Of a stretch of 64,000 nucleotides of DNA, positions 30,369-40,580 are shown in pieces. Location: NCBI RefSeq assembly GCF_000281895.1, contig NZ_CM001558.1, forward strand, positions 4,964,556 to 5,028,555. The letters are read 5' to 3'. The stretch comes from Pseudomonas fluorescens Q2-87. Its GTDB lineage: Bacteria; Pseudomonadota; Gammaproteobacteria; Pseudomonadales; Pseudomonadaceae. The notes under the pieces are model-generated. The model was not told where the DNA came from. It worked only from the letters and a program-made list of their open reading frames with translations, and did not search any database. The position numbers were made by a program, and so were the translations under genes. Within the stretch, counting starts at the first letter, position 1. Each line of letters opens with the position of its first letter.

Positions 30369-30569
30369 TCAGTCGATTTCGGCGATCCAGAGCGTCTGGA
30401 CCGCTTCCAAGACCTTCTCGCCACAACGGCCGGAGGCATTGTCGAAATCGGGTAGCTCCATGATCCAGCGCTGCAAATCGACAAAATTCACAGTCAGCGG
30501 ATTCACGTCCGGCTTCGCTTCGGCCAATTCTTCAGCGATGCGCTGTACATCATTCCAACCATAGCTCAT
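30369..30569 (-). CDS. iscX: Fe-S assembly protein IscX
   Basis: A 66-residue acidic protein that binds IscS and iron and tunes Fe-S cluster synthesis. The family start SYGWNDVQRIAEELAE and the late DNASGRCGEKVLEA are clear. The start at 30569 is chosen over an upstream one inside fdx. It is the last gene of the isc operon. Confidence 0.95.
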   Translation of the reverse strand: MSYGWNDVQRIAEELAEAKPDVNPLTVNFVDLQRWIMELPDFDNASGRCGEKVLEAVQTLWIAEID

Positions 30570-30582
30570 GACAGTGTCACCA

Positions 30583-30924
30583 TCAGTGCGGCGCTTCGGC
30601 CGCATGGTTAAGCGAATATTTCGGGATTTCGACGACGAGGTCTTCGGTGCCGACCTTGGCCTGGCAGGTCAGGCGCGATGTCGGCTCCAGGCCCCACGCC
30701 TTATCAAGATAGTCTTCTTCCAGCTCGTCGGCTTCGTTCAAAGAGTCGAAACCTTCGCGGATAACGCAGTGGCACGTGGTGCAGGCACAGACGCCGCCAC
30801 AGGCGCTCTCGATCTCGATGTGATTATCGTGGGCCACTTCGAGAATGGACTTGCCGGTTTCGGCCTCTACCACCATACCGTCCGGGCAGTGCTCGGCGTG
30901 TGGCAGAAAAATGATCTGCGGCAT
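30583..30924 (-). CDS. fdx: Isc-system [2Fe-2S] ferredoxin
   Basis: A 113-residue adrenodoxin-type ferredoxin that supplies electrons to IscU/IscS. Cluster cysteines are in CGGVCACTTCHC (C-x5-C-x2-C pattern) and the later RLTCQAKV. It lies between hscA and iscX. Confidence 0.97.
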   Translation of the reverse strand: MPQIIFLPHAEHCPDGMVVEAETGKSILEVAHDNHIEIESACGGVCACTTCHCVIREGFDSLNEADELEEDYLDKAWGLEPTSRLTCQAKVGTEDLVVEIPKYSLNHAAEAPH

Positions 30925-30927
30925 CAG

Positions 30928-32790
30928 TTATTCCTCGATTTCATTCAGGTTGCGCCCCGCCAGGGCGGATTTAACCGTCGAGTCCAGGCGGCGGGCAGCA
31001 AAGGCATCGGTGACCTGCGACAGACGCTTGGTCTGCTGCTCGATGGCATAACCATCGGTGCCTTTGATCAATTCGGACAATTCCTGCATCTGCAGCTCGA
31101 TGACCATGCGCTCTTCGGCGTCCAGCAATCGCTCGCCGTCGACTTCAAGGGCGCCTTGCACGGCTTCGATCAGGCGCTGGGCATCGACTTGCTGCTCACG
31201 CAGCACACGGGCCACCTTGTCGTCGCTGGCGTGCTGGAACGAATCCTTGAGCATCTTGGCGATTTCACCGTCGGTCAGGCCGTAGGACGGCTTGACCTGG
31301 ATGCTTGCCTCGACGCCCGAACCGAGCTCGCGGGCGGAGACATTGAGCAAGCCGTCGGCGTCGACCTGGAAGGTCACGCGGATCTTCGCCGCACCGGCGA
31401 CCATGGCCGGGATGCCGCGCAATTCGAAGCGCGCCAGGGAACGACAGTCACTGATCAGCTCACGCTCGCCTTGCAGCACGTGAATCATCATGGCCGACTG
31501 GCCGTCTTTATAGGTGGTGAAGTCTTGGGCGCGGGCAACGGGGATGGTGGTGTTGCGCGGGATCACCTTCTCCATCAGGCCGCCCATGGTTTCCAGACCC
31601 AAGGACAACGGAATCACGTCGAGCAGCAGCAGTTCGCCGCCCTCGCGCTTGTTGCCGGCCAGGGTATCGGCCTGGATCGCCGCGCCAATGGCGACCACCT
31701 GGTCCGGGTCGATTTCGGTCAGCGGCTGGCGACCAAAGGCTTCGGCAACAGCTTCACGAACGCGCGGCACACGGGTCGAACCGCCAACCATGACCACCGC
31801 TTTAACATCTTCGAGCTCAACGCCTGAATCACGTACCGCACGGCGGCAAGCCTTGAGGCTGCGGGCGACCATCGGCTCGATCAGCGCATCGAACGCTTCG
31901 CGCGTCAGTGAGGCTTTCCAATCACCGTAGGCCACTTCGACGGTCGCGGCATCGGTCAGCGCTTCCTTGGCGGCACAGGCGGTTTGCAGCAAGTGACGCT
32001 GGGCACCCGGATCGAGATCGGCGGACAGGCCCGCTTGTTCGATGATCCAGCCGGCAATGGCATGGTCGAAGTCATCGCCGCCCAGGGCGCTGTCGCCGCC
32101 GGTGGCCAGGACTTCGAAGACGCCGCCAGTCAGGCGCAGGATGGAAATATCGAAAGTACCGCCGCCCAGGTCGTAGATGGCAACCAGGCCTTCGGCGTGC
32201 TGGTCCAGGCCATACGCCACGGCAGCAGCGGTCGGCTCGTTGAGCAGGCGCAGTACATTGAGGCCGGCCAGCTTCGCCGCGTCCTTGGTGGCTTGACGCT
32301 GGGCATCGTCGAAATAGGCCGGGACGGTGATGACCGCGCCGACCAGTTCGCCACCCAATGCCGCTTCGGCGCGCTGACGCAAGACTTTGAGGATGTCTGC
32401 CGACACTTCCACCGGGCTTTTCGGGCCCTGGACGGTTTCGATGAACGGCATGTGGGATTCGCCGCCGACGAAGCGGTACGGCAGTTGCTCGCCCAATTGC
32501 TTGACGTCGGACAGACCACGACCCATCAAGCGCTTGACCGAGACAATGGTGTTCAACGGGTCGGTGGCGGCGGCCAGCTTGGCCGACTCGCCCACTTCGA
32601 CGCGATCGGCGTGATAGCGCACGGCGGACGGCAGGATCACCTGCCCGCGCTCATCGGCCAGCGGTTCGGAAAGACCGCTGCGCAAGGCAGCGACCAGGGA
32701 ATTGGTAGTACCCAAGTCGATCCCGACAGCCAGGCGACGCTGGTGCGGTTGTGGACTTTGGCCGGGTTCGGCGATCTGCAGTAGGGCCAT
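30928..32790 (-). CDS. hscA: Fe-S cluster chaperone HscA (Hsp70)
   Basis: A specialised Hsp70 of 620 residues that, with HscB, releases the cluster from IscU. It has [13 protein letters not shown] near the N-terminus, the phosphate loops of the nucleotide domain ([21 protein letters not shown]) and a complete substrate-binding domain. It is three bases upstream of fdx. Confidence 0.98.
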   Translation of the reverse strand: MALLQIAEPGQSPQPHQRRLAVGIDLGTTNSLVAALRSGLSEPLADERGQVILPSAVRYHADRVEVGESAKLAAATDPLNTIVSVKRLMGRGLSDVKQLGEQLPYRFVGGESHMPFIETVQGPKSPVEVSADILKVLRQRAEAALGGELVGAVITVPAYFDDAQRQATKDAAKLAGLNVLRLLNEPTAAAVAYGLDQHAEGLVAIYDLGGGTFDISILRLTGGVFEVLATGGDSALGGDDFDHAIAGWIIEQAGLSADLDPGAQRHLLQTACAAKEALTDAATVEVAYGDWKASLTREAFDALIEPMVARSLKACRRAVRDSGVELEDVKAVVMVGGSTRVPRVREAVAEAFGRQPLTEIDPDQVVAIGAAIQADTLAGNKREGGELLLLDVIPLSLGLETMGGLMEKVIPRNTTIPVARAQDFTTYKDGQSAMMIHVLQGERELISDCRSLARFELRGIPAMVAGAAKIRVTFQVDADGLLNVSARELGSGVEASIQVKPSYGLTDGEIAKMLKDSFQHASDDKVARVLREQQVDAQRLIEAVQGALEVDGERLLDAEERMVIELQMQELSELIKGTDGYAIEQQTKRLSQVTDAFAARRLDSTVKSALAGRNLNEIEE

Positions 32791-32840
32791 CGTAATCAGG
32801 ACTTATCTGTAATCAGGCGTGCGACCGGAGCGGCACTGGG

Positions 32841-33362
32841 TTAATCGTCGAGGCGCTCTTCGAGCTGGCGCACTTCGTAGGTGAGCTTGTCGAGGAACTG
32901 CATGCGCCGCATCAGGCGTTCGGCCTGTTCGCGTTGCGCGGCATCGTTCCAGCAGGCTGCGAAGCTTTCGTTCAGTTCTTGCTGGGCGTCTTTCAAGCGC
33001 CGCTTGAATACCGCGACACCGGCCAGGTCGGCGCTGTCCTGCAGGTCCTCGAGTTCTTCGCGCCATTGCATCTGCTGCAAAAGAAACTCGGGATCGTGGA
33101 CCGTGACCTCCAGAGGCAACTCATGACCGCTGATGGCGAGCAGGTAGCGCGCGCGCTTGGCCGGGTGCTTGAGTGTCTGGTAGGCCTCGTTGAGGTTCGC
33201 CGACTGCTCAAGCGCCCGCCGCTGCTCAGCTTCGGAGGCATCGGCAAAACGGTCCGGGTGGACACCACGGGCCAATTCCAGGTAACGCGCCGACAACTGG
33301 TCGAGGTCCAGCTGGAAAGCAGGCTGCAACTGGAACAACGCAAAATGACAAGGAGTACCCAC
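32841..33362 (-). CDS. hscB: Fe-S co-chaperone HscB (J-domain)
   Basis: A 173-residue co-chaperone. The N-terminal J-domain contains the HPD motif in [13 protein letters not shown] and the C-terminal three-helix domain binds IscU. The start is taken as the GTG at 33362 (read as [10 protein letters not shown]), with GGAG-like AAGGAGTAC complement context poor but a family-matching N-terminus; upstream codons would extend into iscA. Confidence 0.93.
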   Translation of the reverse strand: MGTPCHFALFQLQPAFQLDLDQLSARYLELARGVHPDRFADASEAEQRRALEQSANLNEAYQTLKHPAKRARYLLAISGHELPLEVTVHDPEFLLQQMQWREELEDLQDSADLAGVAVFKRRLKDAQQELNESFAACWNDAAQREQAERLMRRMQFLDKLTYEVRQLEERLDD

Positions 33363-33370
33363 AAGCTGCC

Positions 33371-33694
33371 TCAGATGTTGAAGCTTTCGCCGCAGCCACA
33401 TTCACCGCGCACGTTGGGGTTGTTGAACTTGAAGCCTTCGTTCAACCCTTCCTTGACGAAATCCAGTTCAGTGCCGTCCAGGTACGTCAGGCTTTTCGGG
33501 TCGATGATCACTTTCTGACCATGACTTTCGAATACCTGATCGTCTTCGCCCACTTCGTCGACGAATTCCAGCACATAGGCAAGGCCAGAGCAGCCCGTGG
33601 TGCGAACACCCAGGCGGATACCCTCGCCCTTGCCGCGCCCTGCAAGGGAGCGCTGGATATGGTTAGCTGCCGCTTCTGTCATCTGGATAGCCAT
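33371..33694 (-). CDS. iscA: Fe-S assembly A-type carrier IscA
   Basis: A 107-residue carrier with the three conserved cysteines, in TTGCSGLAY and the C-terminal ECGCGESF. It transfers Fe-S clusters to [4Fe-4S] apoproteins. The gene sits in the canonical place between iscU and hscB. Confidence 0.97.
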   Translation of the reverse strand: MAIQMTEAAANHIQRSLAGRGKGEGIRLGVRTTGCSGLAYVLEFVDEVGEDDQVFESHGQKVIIDPKSLTYLDGTELDFVKEGLNEGFKFNNPNVRGECGCGESFNI

Positions 33695-33718
33695 GGAAAC
33701 TCCTTACCGTTACGCGGA

Positions 33719-34105
33719 TCAGATCAAGCCTTTCTTCTGCTTGTAATCGCGAACGGCAGCCTTGATGGCGTCTTCAGCGAGTACCGAGCAGTGGATCTTC
33801 ACTGGCGGCAGGGCCAGTTCTTCGGCCAGCTGGGTGTTCTTGATGGTTTCGGCTTCATCAAGGGTCTTGCCCTTCATCCACTCGGTGGCCAGGGAGCTGG
33901 ACGCAATGGCGGAACCGCAGCCGTAGGTCTTGAACTTGGCGTCTTCGATGATGCCTTGCTCGTTGACCTTGATCTGCAGGCGCATCACGTCGCCGCACGC
34001 CGGGGCGCCGACCATGCCGGTGCCGACATCAGGATCCTGCGCGTCCATCTTGCCGACGTTGCGCGGGTTCTCGTAGTGGTCGATGACCTTTTCGCTATAT
34101 GCCAT
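33719..34105 (-). CDS. iscU: Fe-S cluster scaffold IscU
   Basis: The 128-residue scaffold on which clusters are built. The three ligand cysteines occur in GAPACGDV, YGCGSAIASS and KIHCSVLAE, and LPPVK, the HscA recognition motif, precedes the last. Start 34105 (MAYSEKVIDHY) is the family start. Confidence 0.98.
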   Translation of the reverse strand: MAYSEKVIDHYENPRNVGKMDAQDPDVGTGMVGAPACGDVMRLQIKVNEQGIIEDAKFKTYGCGSAIASSSLATEWMKGKTLDEAETIKNTQLAEELALPPVKIHCSVLAEDAIKAAVRDYKQKKGLI

Positions 34106-34148
34106 TTGCTTCAATCCTCATCAGTGGAGTCGCTCTGGTGGCGACTTC

Positions 34149-35363
34149 TCAGTGCGCCGCCCATTCGATTTTCGAAATGTCGACGCCGTCTTTGTACATG
34201 TCCCACAGCGGCGACAGAGCGCGCAGCTTGGTAACGGCCTCGCAGACTTTCTGCGCGGCGTAATCGATTTCTTCTTCGGTGGTGAAGCGGCCGAAGGTGA
34301 AGCGGATCGAACTGTGCGCCAATTCGTCGTTGCGGCCCAGGGCGCGCAATACGTAGGAAGGCTCCAGCGATGCCGAGGTGCAGGCCGAACCGGACGACAC
34401 GGCCAGATCCTTGAGCGCCATGATCAGCGACTCGCCTTCAACGTAGTTGAAGCTCAGGTTCAGGTTGTGCGGTACGCGGGCGATCATGCTGCCGTTGACG
34501 TAGAGCTCTTCGAGGTGCTCGACCTGCTTGAAGAAACGGTCGCTCAAGGCCTTGATGCGCACGTTTTCGGCAGCCATGTCTTCCTTGGCTACGCGGAAGG
34601 CTTCGCCCATGCCGACGATCTGGTGGGTCGCCAGGGTGCCGGAGCGCATGCCACGTTCGTGACCGCCACCGTGCATGGTCGCTTCGATGCGAACACGCGG
34701 CTTGCGGCTCACGTACAGCGCGCCGATGCCTTTAGGGCCGTAGGTCTTGTGTGCCGAGAACGACATCAGGTCGACTTTGAGCTTGGACAGGTCGATGTCG
34801 ACCTTGCCAGTGGACTGGGCCGCATCGACGTGGAACAGGACGCCTTTGGAGCGGGTCAGCTCGCCAATGGCTTCGATGTCGTTGATGGTGCCGATTTCGT
34901 TGTTCACGTGCATGATCGAAACCAGGATCGTATCGTCGCGCAGCGCGGCTTCGATCATGGCTGGGGTGATCAGGCCGTCTTCGCCCGGCTCGATGTAGGT
35001 GACTTCGAAGCCTTCACGCTCCAGTTGGCGCATGGTGTCCAGGACAGCCTTGTGCTCGACCTTGGAGGTGATCAGGTGCTTGCCCTTGGTGTGGTAGAAG
35101 TGCGCGACACCCTTGATGGCCAGGTTGTCGGACTCGGTGGCACCAGAGGTCCAGACGATTTCACGCGGGTCGGCGTTGACCAGGTCAGCGACTTGGCGAC
35201 GCGCGTTTTCGACCGACTCTTCAGCCTTCCAGCCAAATACGTGGGAGCGGGACGCCGGGTTACCGAAGTTCCCGTCGACCAGCAGGCATTCGCTCATTTT
35301 TTGCGCGACACGCGGATCAACCGGGGTGGTCGCAGAGTAATCAAGGTAAATCGGCAATTTCAT
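34149..35363 (-). CDS. iscS: Cysteine desulfurase IscS
   Basis: A 404-residue PLP enzyme that takes sulfur from cysteine for clusters and tRNA thiolation. The PLP Lys is in [12 protein letters not shown] and the active-site Cys in [13 protein letters not shown]. Length equals E. coli IscS. Confidence 0.98.
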   Translation of the reverse strand: MKLPIYLDYSATTPVDPRVAQKMSECLLVDGNFGNPASRSHVFGWKAEESVENARRQVADLVNADPREIVWTSGATESDNLAIKGVAHFYHTKGKHLITSKVEHKAVLDTMRQLEREGFEVTYIEPGEDGLITPAMIEAALRDDTILVSIMHVNNEIGTINDIEAIGELTRSKGVLFHVDAAQSTGKVDIDLSKLKVDLMSFSAHKTYGPKGIGALYVSRKPRVRIEATMHGGGHERGMRSGTLATHQIVGMGEAFRVAKEDMAAENVRIKALSDRFFKQVEHLEELYVNGSMIARVPHNLNLSFNYVEGESLIMALKDLAVSSGSACTSASLEPSYVLRALGRNDELAHSSIRFTFGRFTTEEEIDYAAQKVCEAVTKLRALSPLWDMYKDGVDISKIEWAAH

Positions 35364-35413
35364 GGACTCTCTCCTAAATCAGGCTGGCTGGCGTTCCGCT
35401 TGCTCTGCGGCAG

Positions 35414-35905
35414 TCATTCGACGGCGGACGCTTCAATCTTGTCCAGGTGCGGCGCCTTGCTGTTGCAACGGCGCTGGTCCTGACGCTGGGCTACTTCTTG
35501 CACCTCACGGCGAGTTACAAGGTCAGCCAAGCTGATACCGCTCAGAAATTCGTGGATCTGCAGGCTGAGGTCGCACCACAAGTGGTGGGTCAGGCAAGTA
35601 TCGCCGCCATGGCAGTCGCCAAGGCCCTGGCATTTGGTCGCATCGACCGATTCGTTTACGGCATCGATCACCTGGGCGACCTGGATGCCCTGCATGTCAC
35701 GCGACAGCTGGTAGCCGCCACCGGGACCGCGAACGCTGGAGACCAGGTTGCTGCGGCGCAGCTTGGCGAACAGCTGTTCAAGGTAAGACAGGGAAATGCC
35801 CTGGCGCTCGGAGATATCGGCCAGGGACACCGGCCCGTGCTGCGCATGCAATGCAAGATCCAGCATCGCGGTCACGGCGTATCGGCCTTTTGTAGTCAGT
35901 CGCAT
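35414..35905 (-). CDS. iscR: Fe-S responsive regulator IscR
   Basis: A 163-residue Rrf2-family repressor that senses cluster status. It has a winged helix ([20 protein letters not shown]) and the three cluster cysteines in [13 protein letters not shown]. It heads the isc operon and, in its cluster-bound form, should repress it through the operator upstream. Start 35905 is the family start MRLTTKGRY. Confidence 0.97.
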   Translation of the reverse strand: MRLTTKGRYAVTAMLDLALHAQHGPVSLADISERQGISLSYLEQLFAKLRRSNLVSSVRGPGGGYQLSRDMQGIQVAQVIDAVNESVDATKCQGLGDCHGGDTCLTHHLWCDLSLQIHEFLSGISLADLVTRREVQEVAQRQDQRRCNSKAPHLDKIEASAVE

Positions 35906-35938
35906 GGACAATTACCACGGAGTTTCGGAATGGAGGCG

Positions 35939-35971
35939 AGTATGCAATTCCCGAGTATTTAAGTCAAGTAT
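35939..35971 (-). promoter_or_regulatory. isc promoter overlapped by a type 1 IscR site
   Basis: On the minus strand TTGACT (35962-35967) and CATACT (35939-35944) are 17 bases apart, a sigma-70 promoter. Positions 35947-35971 match the published type 1 IscR motif (ATASYYGACTRWWWYAGTCRRSTAT) at about 21 of 25 positions and cover the -35 box, which fits repression by [2Fe-2S]-IscR. Confidence 0.8.
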
Positions 35972-36066
35972 AAGACCTAGCGCATTACTCGGGTTTACCC
36001 GCGAAAGAGCGCGCGCATGATATCAAAGGTAGGCGACTAACGACCAGCTATACCGCGTTATCGTTC

Positions 36067-36159
36067 TTCGCGGGCAAGCCCGCTCCCACAGGGATCTCTG
36101 GCGAGAACACAACTCATGTACCACGCAGATCCAATGTGGGAGCGAGCTTGCTCGCGATG
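36067..36159. repeat. REP doublet (REPIN)
   Basis: Inverted pair: CGCGGGCAAGCCCGCTCCCA on the left and TGTGGGAGCGAGCTTGCTCG on the right, between cysE and iscR. Confidence 0.9.
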
Positions 36160-36173
36160 AGGCCAGCAGGGTT

Positions 36174-36950
36174 TCAGCTGGCCTGGCTTTCATCCTTGTC
36201 CTTCACACACGCAAAATCTTCCTCGCGCAGTTCAGGCAGGTCTTTGGCGCAGTAATTACTGCCCAAGTCCTTGAGGGCGCCGCACATCCCTTCCAGGCGC
36301 CCATCGACGGCCTGCAGGTGATCGAGCAATTGATTGATGGCGCGAGCGACCGGGTCGGGCATGTCTTCGCCAACACCGTAGGCATCGAAGCCGATTTTCT
36401 CGGCCATGGCCTTGCGCCGGGCGTCTTGCTCATCATCGGACTTGACAATGATTCGCCCCGGAATGCCCACCACGGTCGCGCCGGGCGGCACAGCCTTGGT
36501 GACCACAGCATTGGAACCGACTTTCGCCCCAGCGCCGACGGTGAACGGACCGAGCACCTTGGCGCCCGCGCCCACCACCACACCGTCTTCCAGGGTCGGG
36601 TGGCGCTTGCCTTTGTTCCAACTGGTGCCGCCGAGGGTCACGCCCTGGTACAGGGTCACGTCATCGCCAATTTCGGCGGTTTCTCCAATGACGATGCCCA
36701 TGCCGTGGTCGATGAAGAACCGACGACCGACCTTGGCGCCTGGATGAATCTCGATGCCGGTCAGCCAGCGACCGAAGTTCGAGACCAGCCGCGCCAGCCA
36801 CTTCCAGCCCATATTCCACAAGGCGCCAGACAGGCGATGGATCCAGATCGCGTGCATACCCGGATAGCAGGTCAGCACCTCAAAGGCATTGCGCGCCGCC
36901 GGGTCACGATGGAAAACGCTTTGGATATCTTCACGCAAACGTTCGAACAT
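36174..36950 (-). CDS. cysE: Serine O-acetyltransferase
   Basis: Makes O-acetylserine from serine and acetyl-CoA, the first step of cysteine synthesis. The 258-residue protein has an N-terminal helical domain ([18 protein letters not shown]) and a left-handed beta-helix of hexapeptide repeats, with catalytic-region motifs [17 protein letters not shown] and [16 protein letters not shown]. Being next to isc is sensible, because IscS consumes cysteine. Confidence 0.95.
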   Translation of the reverse strand: MFERLREDIQSVFHRDPAARNAFEVLTCYPGMHAIWIHRLSGALWNMGWKWLARLVSNFGRWLTGIEIHPGAKVGRRFFIDHGMGIVIGETAEIGDDVTLYQGVTLGGTSWNKGKRHPTLEDGVVVGAGAKVLGPFTVGAGAKVGSNAVVTKAVPPGATVVGIPGRIIVKSDDEQDARRKAMAEKIGFDAYGVGEDMPDPVARAINQLLDHLQAVDGRLEGMCGALKDLGSNYCAKDLPELREEDFACVKDKDESQAS

Positions 36951-36951
36951 T

Positions 36952-37722
36952 TTATTTCTTCCGCTTAATCAGCTCGCCACGGGCCGCCTTCTGGGTTTCC
37001 GTGAGGATGCCGCGCAATATATTCATCTCCGCCCGGCTGACCGAGCTTCGTCCGTACAACCGACGCAGGCGCGCCATCAAATGTCGCGGCTTTTCCGGGT
37101 CGAGGAACTCGATGTCCACCAGGGTCTGCTCCAGGTGCTCAAAGAATCGCTCCAGTTCGTCCATGGTCGCCAGTGTCTCACTGCGCGGCGACGTGACCTC
37201 GGTTTTTTCGACCTTGCTGGGCTTGCCTTCGGCTGCCAGCCAGGCCATGCGCACTTCATAGCTCAACACCTGCACCGCCGCCCCGAGGTTCAAGGAACTG
37301 AACTCAGGGTCGGAAGGGATATGCACGTGAAAGTGACATCGCTGCAGCTCGTCGTTGGTCAGGCCGGAGTCTTCACGGCCGAACACCAGGGCAATCTCGA
37401 AGCCCTGCGCGGCCTCCTCGACCACTTTCGTGCCGCATTCGCGGGGGTCGAGCAGCGGCCAGGGGATGCGGCGGTCGCGGGCGCTGGTGCCAAGCACCAG
37501 GTTGCAACCCACCAGGGCGTCTTCCAAGGTGGCGACGACCTGAGCGTTGGCCAGGATGTCACCGGCGCCGGAGGCACGGGCGTCGGCTTCGTGATGGGGA
37601 AACAGGCGCGGTTCGACCAGCACCAGCCGCGACAAGCCCATGTTCTTCATGGCCCGCGCCGCTCCGCCGATGTTACCCGGATGGCTGGTATTGACCAGGA
37701 CGACACGAATGTTCTGCAACAA
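36952..37722 (-). CDS. trmJ: tRNA (Cm32/Um32) methyltransferase TrmJ
   Basis: A SPOUT methyltransferase that 2'-O-methylates position 32 of tRNA. The 256-residue protein begins [20 protein letters not shown] and has the SPOUT-knot region [11 protein letters not shown] followed by [19 protein letters not shown]. No ATG or GTG exists in frame at the family start; the best start is a TTG (37722 or the adjacent one at 37719), so translation is probably weak. It is one base from cysE and likely shares a transcript. Confidence 0.92.
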   Translation of the reverse strand: MLQNIRVVLVNTSHPGNIGGAARAMKNMGLSRLVLVEPRLFPHHEADARASGAGDILANAQVVATLEDALVGCNLVLGTSARDRRIPWPLLDPRECGTKVVEEAAQGFEIALVFGREDSGLTNDELQRCHFHVHIPSDPEFSSLNLGAAVQVLSYEVRMAWLAAEGKPSKVEKTEVTSPRSETLATMDELERFFEHLEQTLVDIEFLDPEKPRHLMARLRRLYGRSSVSRAEMNILRGILTETQKAARGELIKRKK

Positions 37723-37866
37723 GGGAGGCGCTCTCGAACACGATAAAGGGAGCAAATCTTACATAAGCACCTACCGTTAAGCTATGAAAGCGAACACCAA
37801 CCTTCTCCTCGGAAAACTTTCTGATAGAATGCGCGGCTTTCTTTAACAACCTTAGGTGACACATCC

Positions 37867-38685
37867 ATGCAGCCCATGCTGAATATCGCGCTGCGCGCCG
37901 CCCGCAGCGCCAGTGAACTGATCTTCCGCTCCATCGAGCGCCTGGATACCATCAAGGTCGATGAAAAAGACGCCAAGGACTACGTGTCCGAGGTTGATCG
38001 CGCCGCCGAGCAAAAAATCGTCGACGCCCTGCGCAAGGCTTACCCGAACCACTCCATCCTCGGTGAAGAGACTGGCATGCACGCCGGTACCGGCATCGAA
38101 GGCGAAGAATACCTGTGGATCATCGATCCGCTGGACGGCACCACCAACTTCCTGCGCGGCATCCCTCACTTCGCTGTCAGCATCGCCTGCAAATACCGTG
38201 GTCGCCTGGAACACGCCGTTGTGCTGGACCCGGTTCGCCAGGAAGAATTCACCGCCAGTCGTGGCCGTGGCGCCCAGTTGAACGGTCGTCGCCTGCGCGT
38301 CAGCGGCCGTACCAGCCTGGACGGTGCCCTGCTGGGCACTGGCTTCCCGTTCCGTGATGACCAGATGGATAACCTGGACAACTACCTGGGCATGTTCCGC
38401 GCGCTGGTCGGCCAGACTGCCGGTATCCGCCGCGCCGGTGCCGCCAGCCTGGACTTGGCTTATGTGGCTGCGGGTCGTTTCGATGCGTTTTGGGAATCGG
38501 GCCTGTCCGAATGGGACATGGCTGCAGGCGCCCTGCTGATCCAGGAAGCCGGCGGTTTGGTGAGCGACTTCACCGGCGGTCACGACTTCCTTGAAAAGGG
38601 CCACATCGTTGCCGGCAACACCAAATGCTTCAAGGCTGTACTTACCGCCATCCAGCCCCATTTGCCGGCTTCGCTGAAGCGCTAA
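37867..38685 (+). CDS. suhB: Inositol-1-monophosphatase SuhB
   Basis: A 272-residue Mg-dependent phosphatase, also a component of the rRNA antitermination complex. The lithium-sensitive phosphatase motifs are present: GEETG, IDPLDGTTNFL and ISEWDMAAGAL-like SEWDMAAGALL. It is divergent from trmJ and followed by a strong terminator. Confidence 0.96.
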   Translation: MQPMLNIALRAARSASELIFRSIERLDTIKVDEKDAKDYVSEVDRAAEQKIVDALRKAYPNHSILGEETGMHAGTGIEGEEYLWIIDPLDGTTNFLRGIPHFAVSIACKYRGRLEHAVVLDPVRQEEFTASRGRGAQLNGRRLRVSGRTSLDGALLGTGFPFRDDQMDNLDNYLGMFRALVGQTAGIRRAGAASLDLAYVAAGRFDAFWESGLSEWDMAAGALLIQEAGGLVSDFTGGHDFLEKGHIVAGNTKCFKAVLTAIQPHLPASLKR

Positions 38686-38700
38686 GCAACTCGGCTACAG

Positions 38701-38728
38701 AAAAAGCACCTTTCGGGGTGCTTTTTTT
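38701..38728 (+). terminator. Terminator of suhB
   Basis: AAAAAGCACC-TTTC-GGGGTGCTTTTTTT directly after suhB. Confidence 0.85.
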
Positions 38729-38757
38729 ATGTCTGCGATTACACCATTGAACACCCG

Positions 38758-38849
38758 GTGGCGAGGGAGCTTGCTCCCGCTGGACTGCGCAGCGGCCCCA
38801 AGATTTTACGGTCGCTGCGCAACCGAGCGGGAGTAAGCTCCCTCGCCAC
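38758..38849. repeat. REP doublet (REPIN), group GTGGCGAGGGAGC
   Basis: GTGGCGAGGGAGCTTGCTCC and its inverse (with one change, GAGTAAGCTCC) in the convergent gap after suhB. Confidence 0.9.
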
Positions 38850-38892
38850 AATGGATTACATCCAAGAACATCGAGGCAAGCTGAACCCCCGC

Positions 38893-38918
38893 TTTCGCGG
38901 GCAAGCCCGCTCCCACAA
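38893..38918. repeat. Single REP unit
   Basis: One TTCGCGGGCAAGCCCGCTCC unit, of a different group from the REPIN 45 bases before it. Confidence 0.8.
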
Positions 38919-38949
38919 GGATGGGGGGGGATGTCCGAAATCCGGGCAC

Positions 38950-38976
38950 AAAAAAAGCACCCCGAAGGGTGCTTCT
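38950..38976 (-). terminator. Terminator of the glycine-zipper gene
   Basis: AAGCACCC-TTCG-GGGTGCTTTTTTT on the minus strand, just after the stop of the gene ending at 38991. Confidence 0.8.
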
Positions 38977-38990
38977 TCATACCAGCTGGA

Positions 38991-39539
38991 TCACTGAGCC
39001 GGTTCGTTCTGGCCCAGGATCAGTTGGCCTTCCTTGTTCACCGGGATTTGGTTGCCCGGGTCGCGGTCCATGCGGACCTTGCCTTCTTTGCCGTCGAGCA
39101 TGTAGCGAACGTCGTAGCCTACAACCTTGTCGCTGATGTCATTGACGGTGTTGCAGCGCGTTTGGGTCGTGGTGTAAGTGTCGCGCTCCTGCATCCCTTC
39201 CTGAATCTTGTTACCGGCATAACCGCCGCCGGCCGCACCCGCCACGGTGGCGATTTTCTTGCCGGTGCCGCCACCGACCTGGTTGCCCAACAGGCCACCG
39301 GCCAGGGCGCCGATCACGGTGCCGGCGATCTGGTGCTGGTCCTGGACTGGCTTCTGCCGGGTCACGGTAACGTCCTTGCACACTTCACGCGGGGTCTTGA
39401 TTTGGGTCTTGACCGGCTCCACGGCCAGTACTTGCGCAGACTCAGGGCCACTTTTTACCAAGCTGTAGGTGGCGACCGCACCACCGGCTGTTACACCGAC
39501 AGCACCCAATACCGCACCAACCAGCATCGATTTGTTCAC
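38991..39539 (-). CDS. Glycine-zipper 2TM domain envelope protein
   Basis: A 182-residue exported protein with an uncleaved or cleavable N-terminal hydrophobic helix (MLVGAVLGAVGVTAGGAVATY) and a glycine-zipper 2TM segment around residues 70-105 (GTVIGALAGGLLGNQVGGGT). This is the Rick_17kDa/SlyB-like surface-antigen domain. The C-terminal domain contains two Cys and the pattern VVGYDVRYMLDGKEGKVRMD. No lipobox is seen, unlike SlyB. It probably sits in the envelope; role unknown. Confidence 0.82.
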   Translation of the reverse strand: MNKSMLVGAVLGAVGVTAGGAVATYSLVKSGPESAQVLAVEPVKTQIKTPREVCKDVTVTRQKPVQDQHQIAGTVIGALAGGLLGNQVGGGTGKKIATVAGAAGGGYAGNKIQEGMQERDTYTTTQTRCNTVNDISDKVVGYDVRYMLDGKEGKVRMDRDPGNQIPVNKEGQLILGQNEPAQ

Positions 39540-39597
39540 TTGAACCTCCAGGGCATCACAAGCGGATTAATCCGCGCTTCTCCCAGCCTTGGAGCAT

Positions 39598-39630
39598 AAA
39601 AAAAGGCGCGAGTTCAACTCGCGCCTTTTC
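39598..39630 (-). terminator. Terminator of yajC-secD-secF
   Basis: AAAAGGCGCGAG-TTGAA-CTCGCGCCTTTTTTT on the minus strand, 27 bases beyond secF. Confidence 0.85.
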
Positions 39631-39656
39631 AGCAGTGACGGAAGGAGCAACAGGCC

Positions 39657-40571
39657 TTACGGACGGTCGTCCACCTCTGTCTCCACGGCTGCAGGAGGAA
39701 TCAGATCCTCAGTGCTCAGGTTCAGCCAGATCAACACAACGTTGGCGATATAGATCGACGAGTAGGTACCCGCCAATACACCGATGAACAGCGCGACGGA
39801 GAAGCCGAACAGGTTGTCGCCGCCAAAGAACAGCAGCGCCGCAATCGCCAGCAACGTGGAGATCGACGTCGCCATGGTCCGCAGCAGGGTCTGGGTGGTC
39901 GAGATGTTGATGTTCTCGATCAAGGACGCCTTGCGCAGCACACGGAAGTTCTCGCGCACCCGGTCGAACACCACGATGGTGTCGTTGAGCGAATAACCGA
40001 TGATCGCCAGCACCGCCGCCAGCACCGTCAAATCGAAGGTGATCTGGAAGAACGACAGGATGCCCACGGTCACGATCACGTCGTGGATCAGCGAAACGAT
40101 AGCGCCCACCGCGAACTTCCACTGAAAGCGGAAGGCCAGGTAGATCAGGATGCCACCCAGCGCCATCAGCATGCCGAGGCCGCCCTGGTCGCGCAGTTCT
40201 TCACCCACTTGCGGGCCGACGAACTCGACGCGCTTGACCTTCGCCGGGTTGTCGCCGCCAGCCTTCTGCAAGGCCTCGGCTACCTGGTGACCCAGCTGCG
40301 GGTCTTCACCCGGCATGCGCACCAGCAGGTCGGTGGTCGCACCGAAGCTCTGCACGATGGCATCGCTATAGCCCGAGGTCGCCAGCTGCTCACGCACCTT
40401 GGTGACATCGGCCGGACGCTCGTAGGTCAGCTCGATGAGCGTACCGCCGGTGAAGTCCAGGCCGTAGTTCAGGCCCTTGTGGAACCAGCTGAACAACGCC
40501 AGCACGGTAAGGAACAATGTGACGCCGAACGCAACGTTGCGAACGCCCATGAAGTTGATTGTACGTAACAT
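39657..40571 (-). CDS. secF: Protein translocase subunit SecF
   Basis: A 304-residue inner-membrane subunit of SecDF, which uses the proton gradient to pull exported proteins across. Six membrane segments are visible, with the SecF signature GLDFTGGTLIEL near the N-terminus and IGYSLNDTIVVFDRVREN in the middle. It is nine bases after secD. Confidence 0.97.
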   Translation of the reverse strand: MLRTINFMGVRNVAFGVTLFLTVLALFSWFHKGLNYGLDFTGGTLIELTYERPADVTKVREQLATSGYSDAIVQSFGATTDLLVRMPGEDPQLGHQVAEALQKAGGDNPAKVKRVEFVGPQVGEELRDQGGLGMLMALGGILIYLAFRFQWKFAVGAIVSLIHDVIVTVGILSFFQITFDLTVLAAVLAIIGYSLNDTIVVFDRVRENFRVLRKASLIENINISTTQTLLRTMATSISTLLAIAALLFFGGDNLFGFSVALFIGVLAGTYSSIYIANVVLIWLNLSTEDLIPPAAVETEVDDRP

Positions 40572-40580
40572 GGCAGCCCC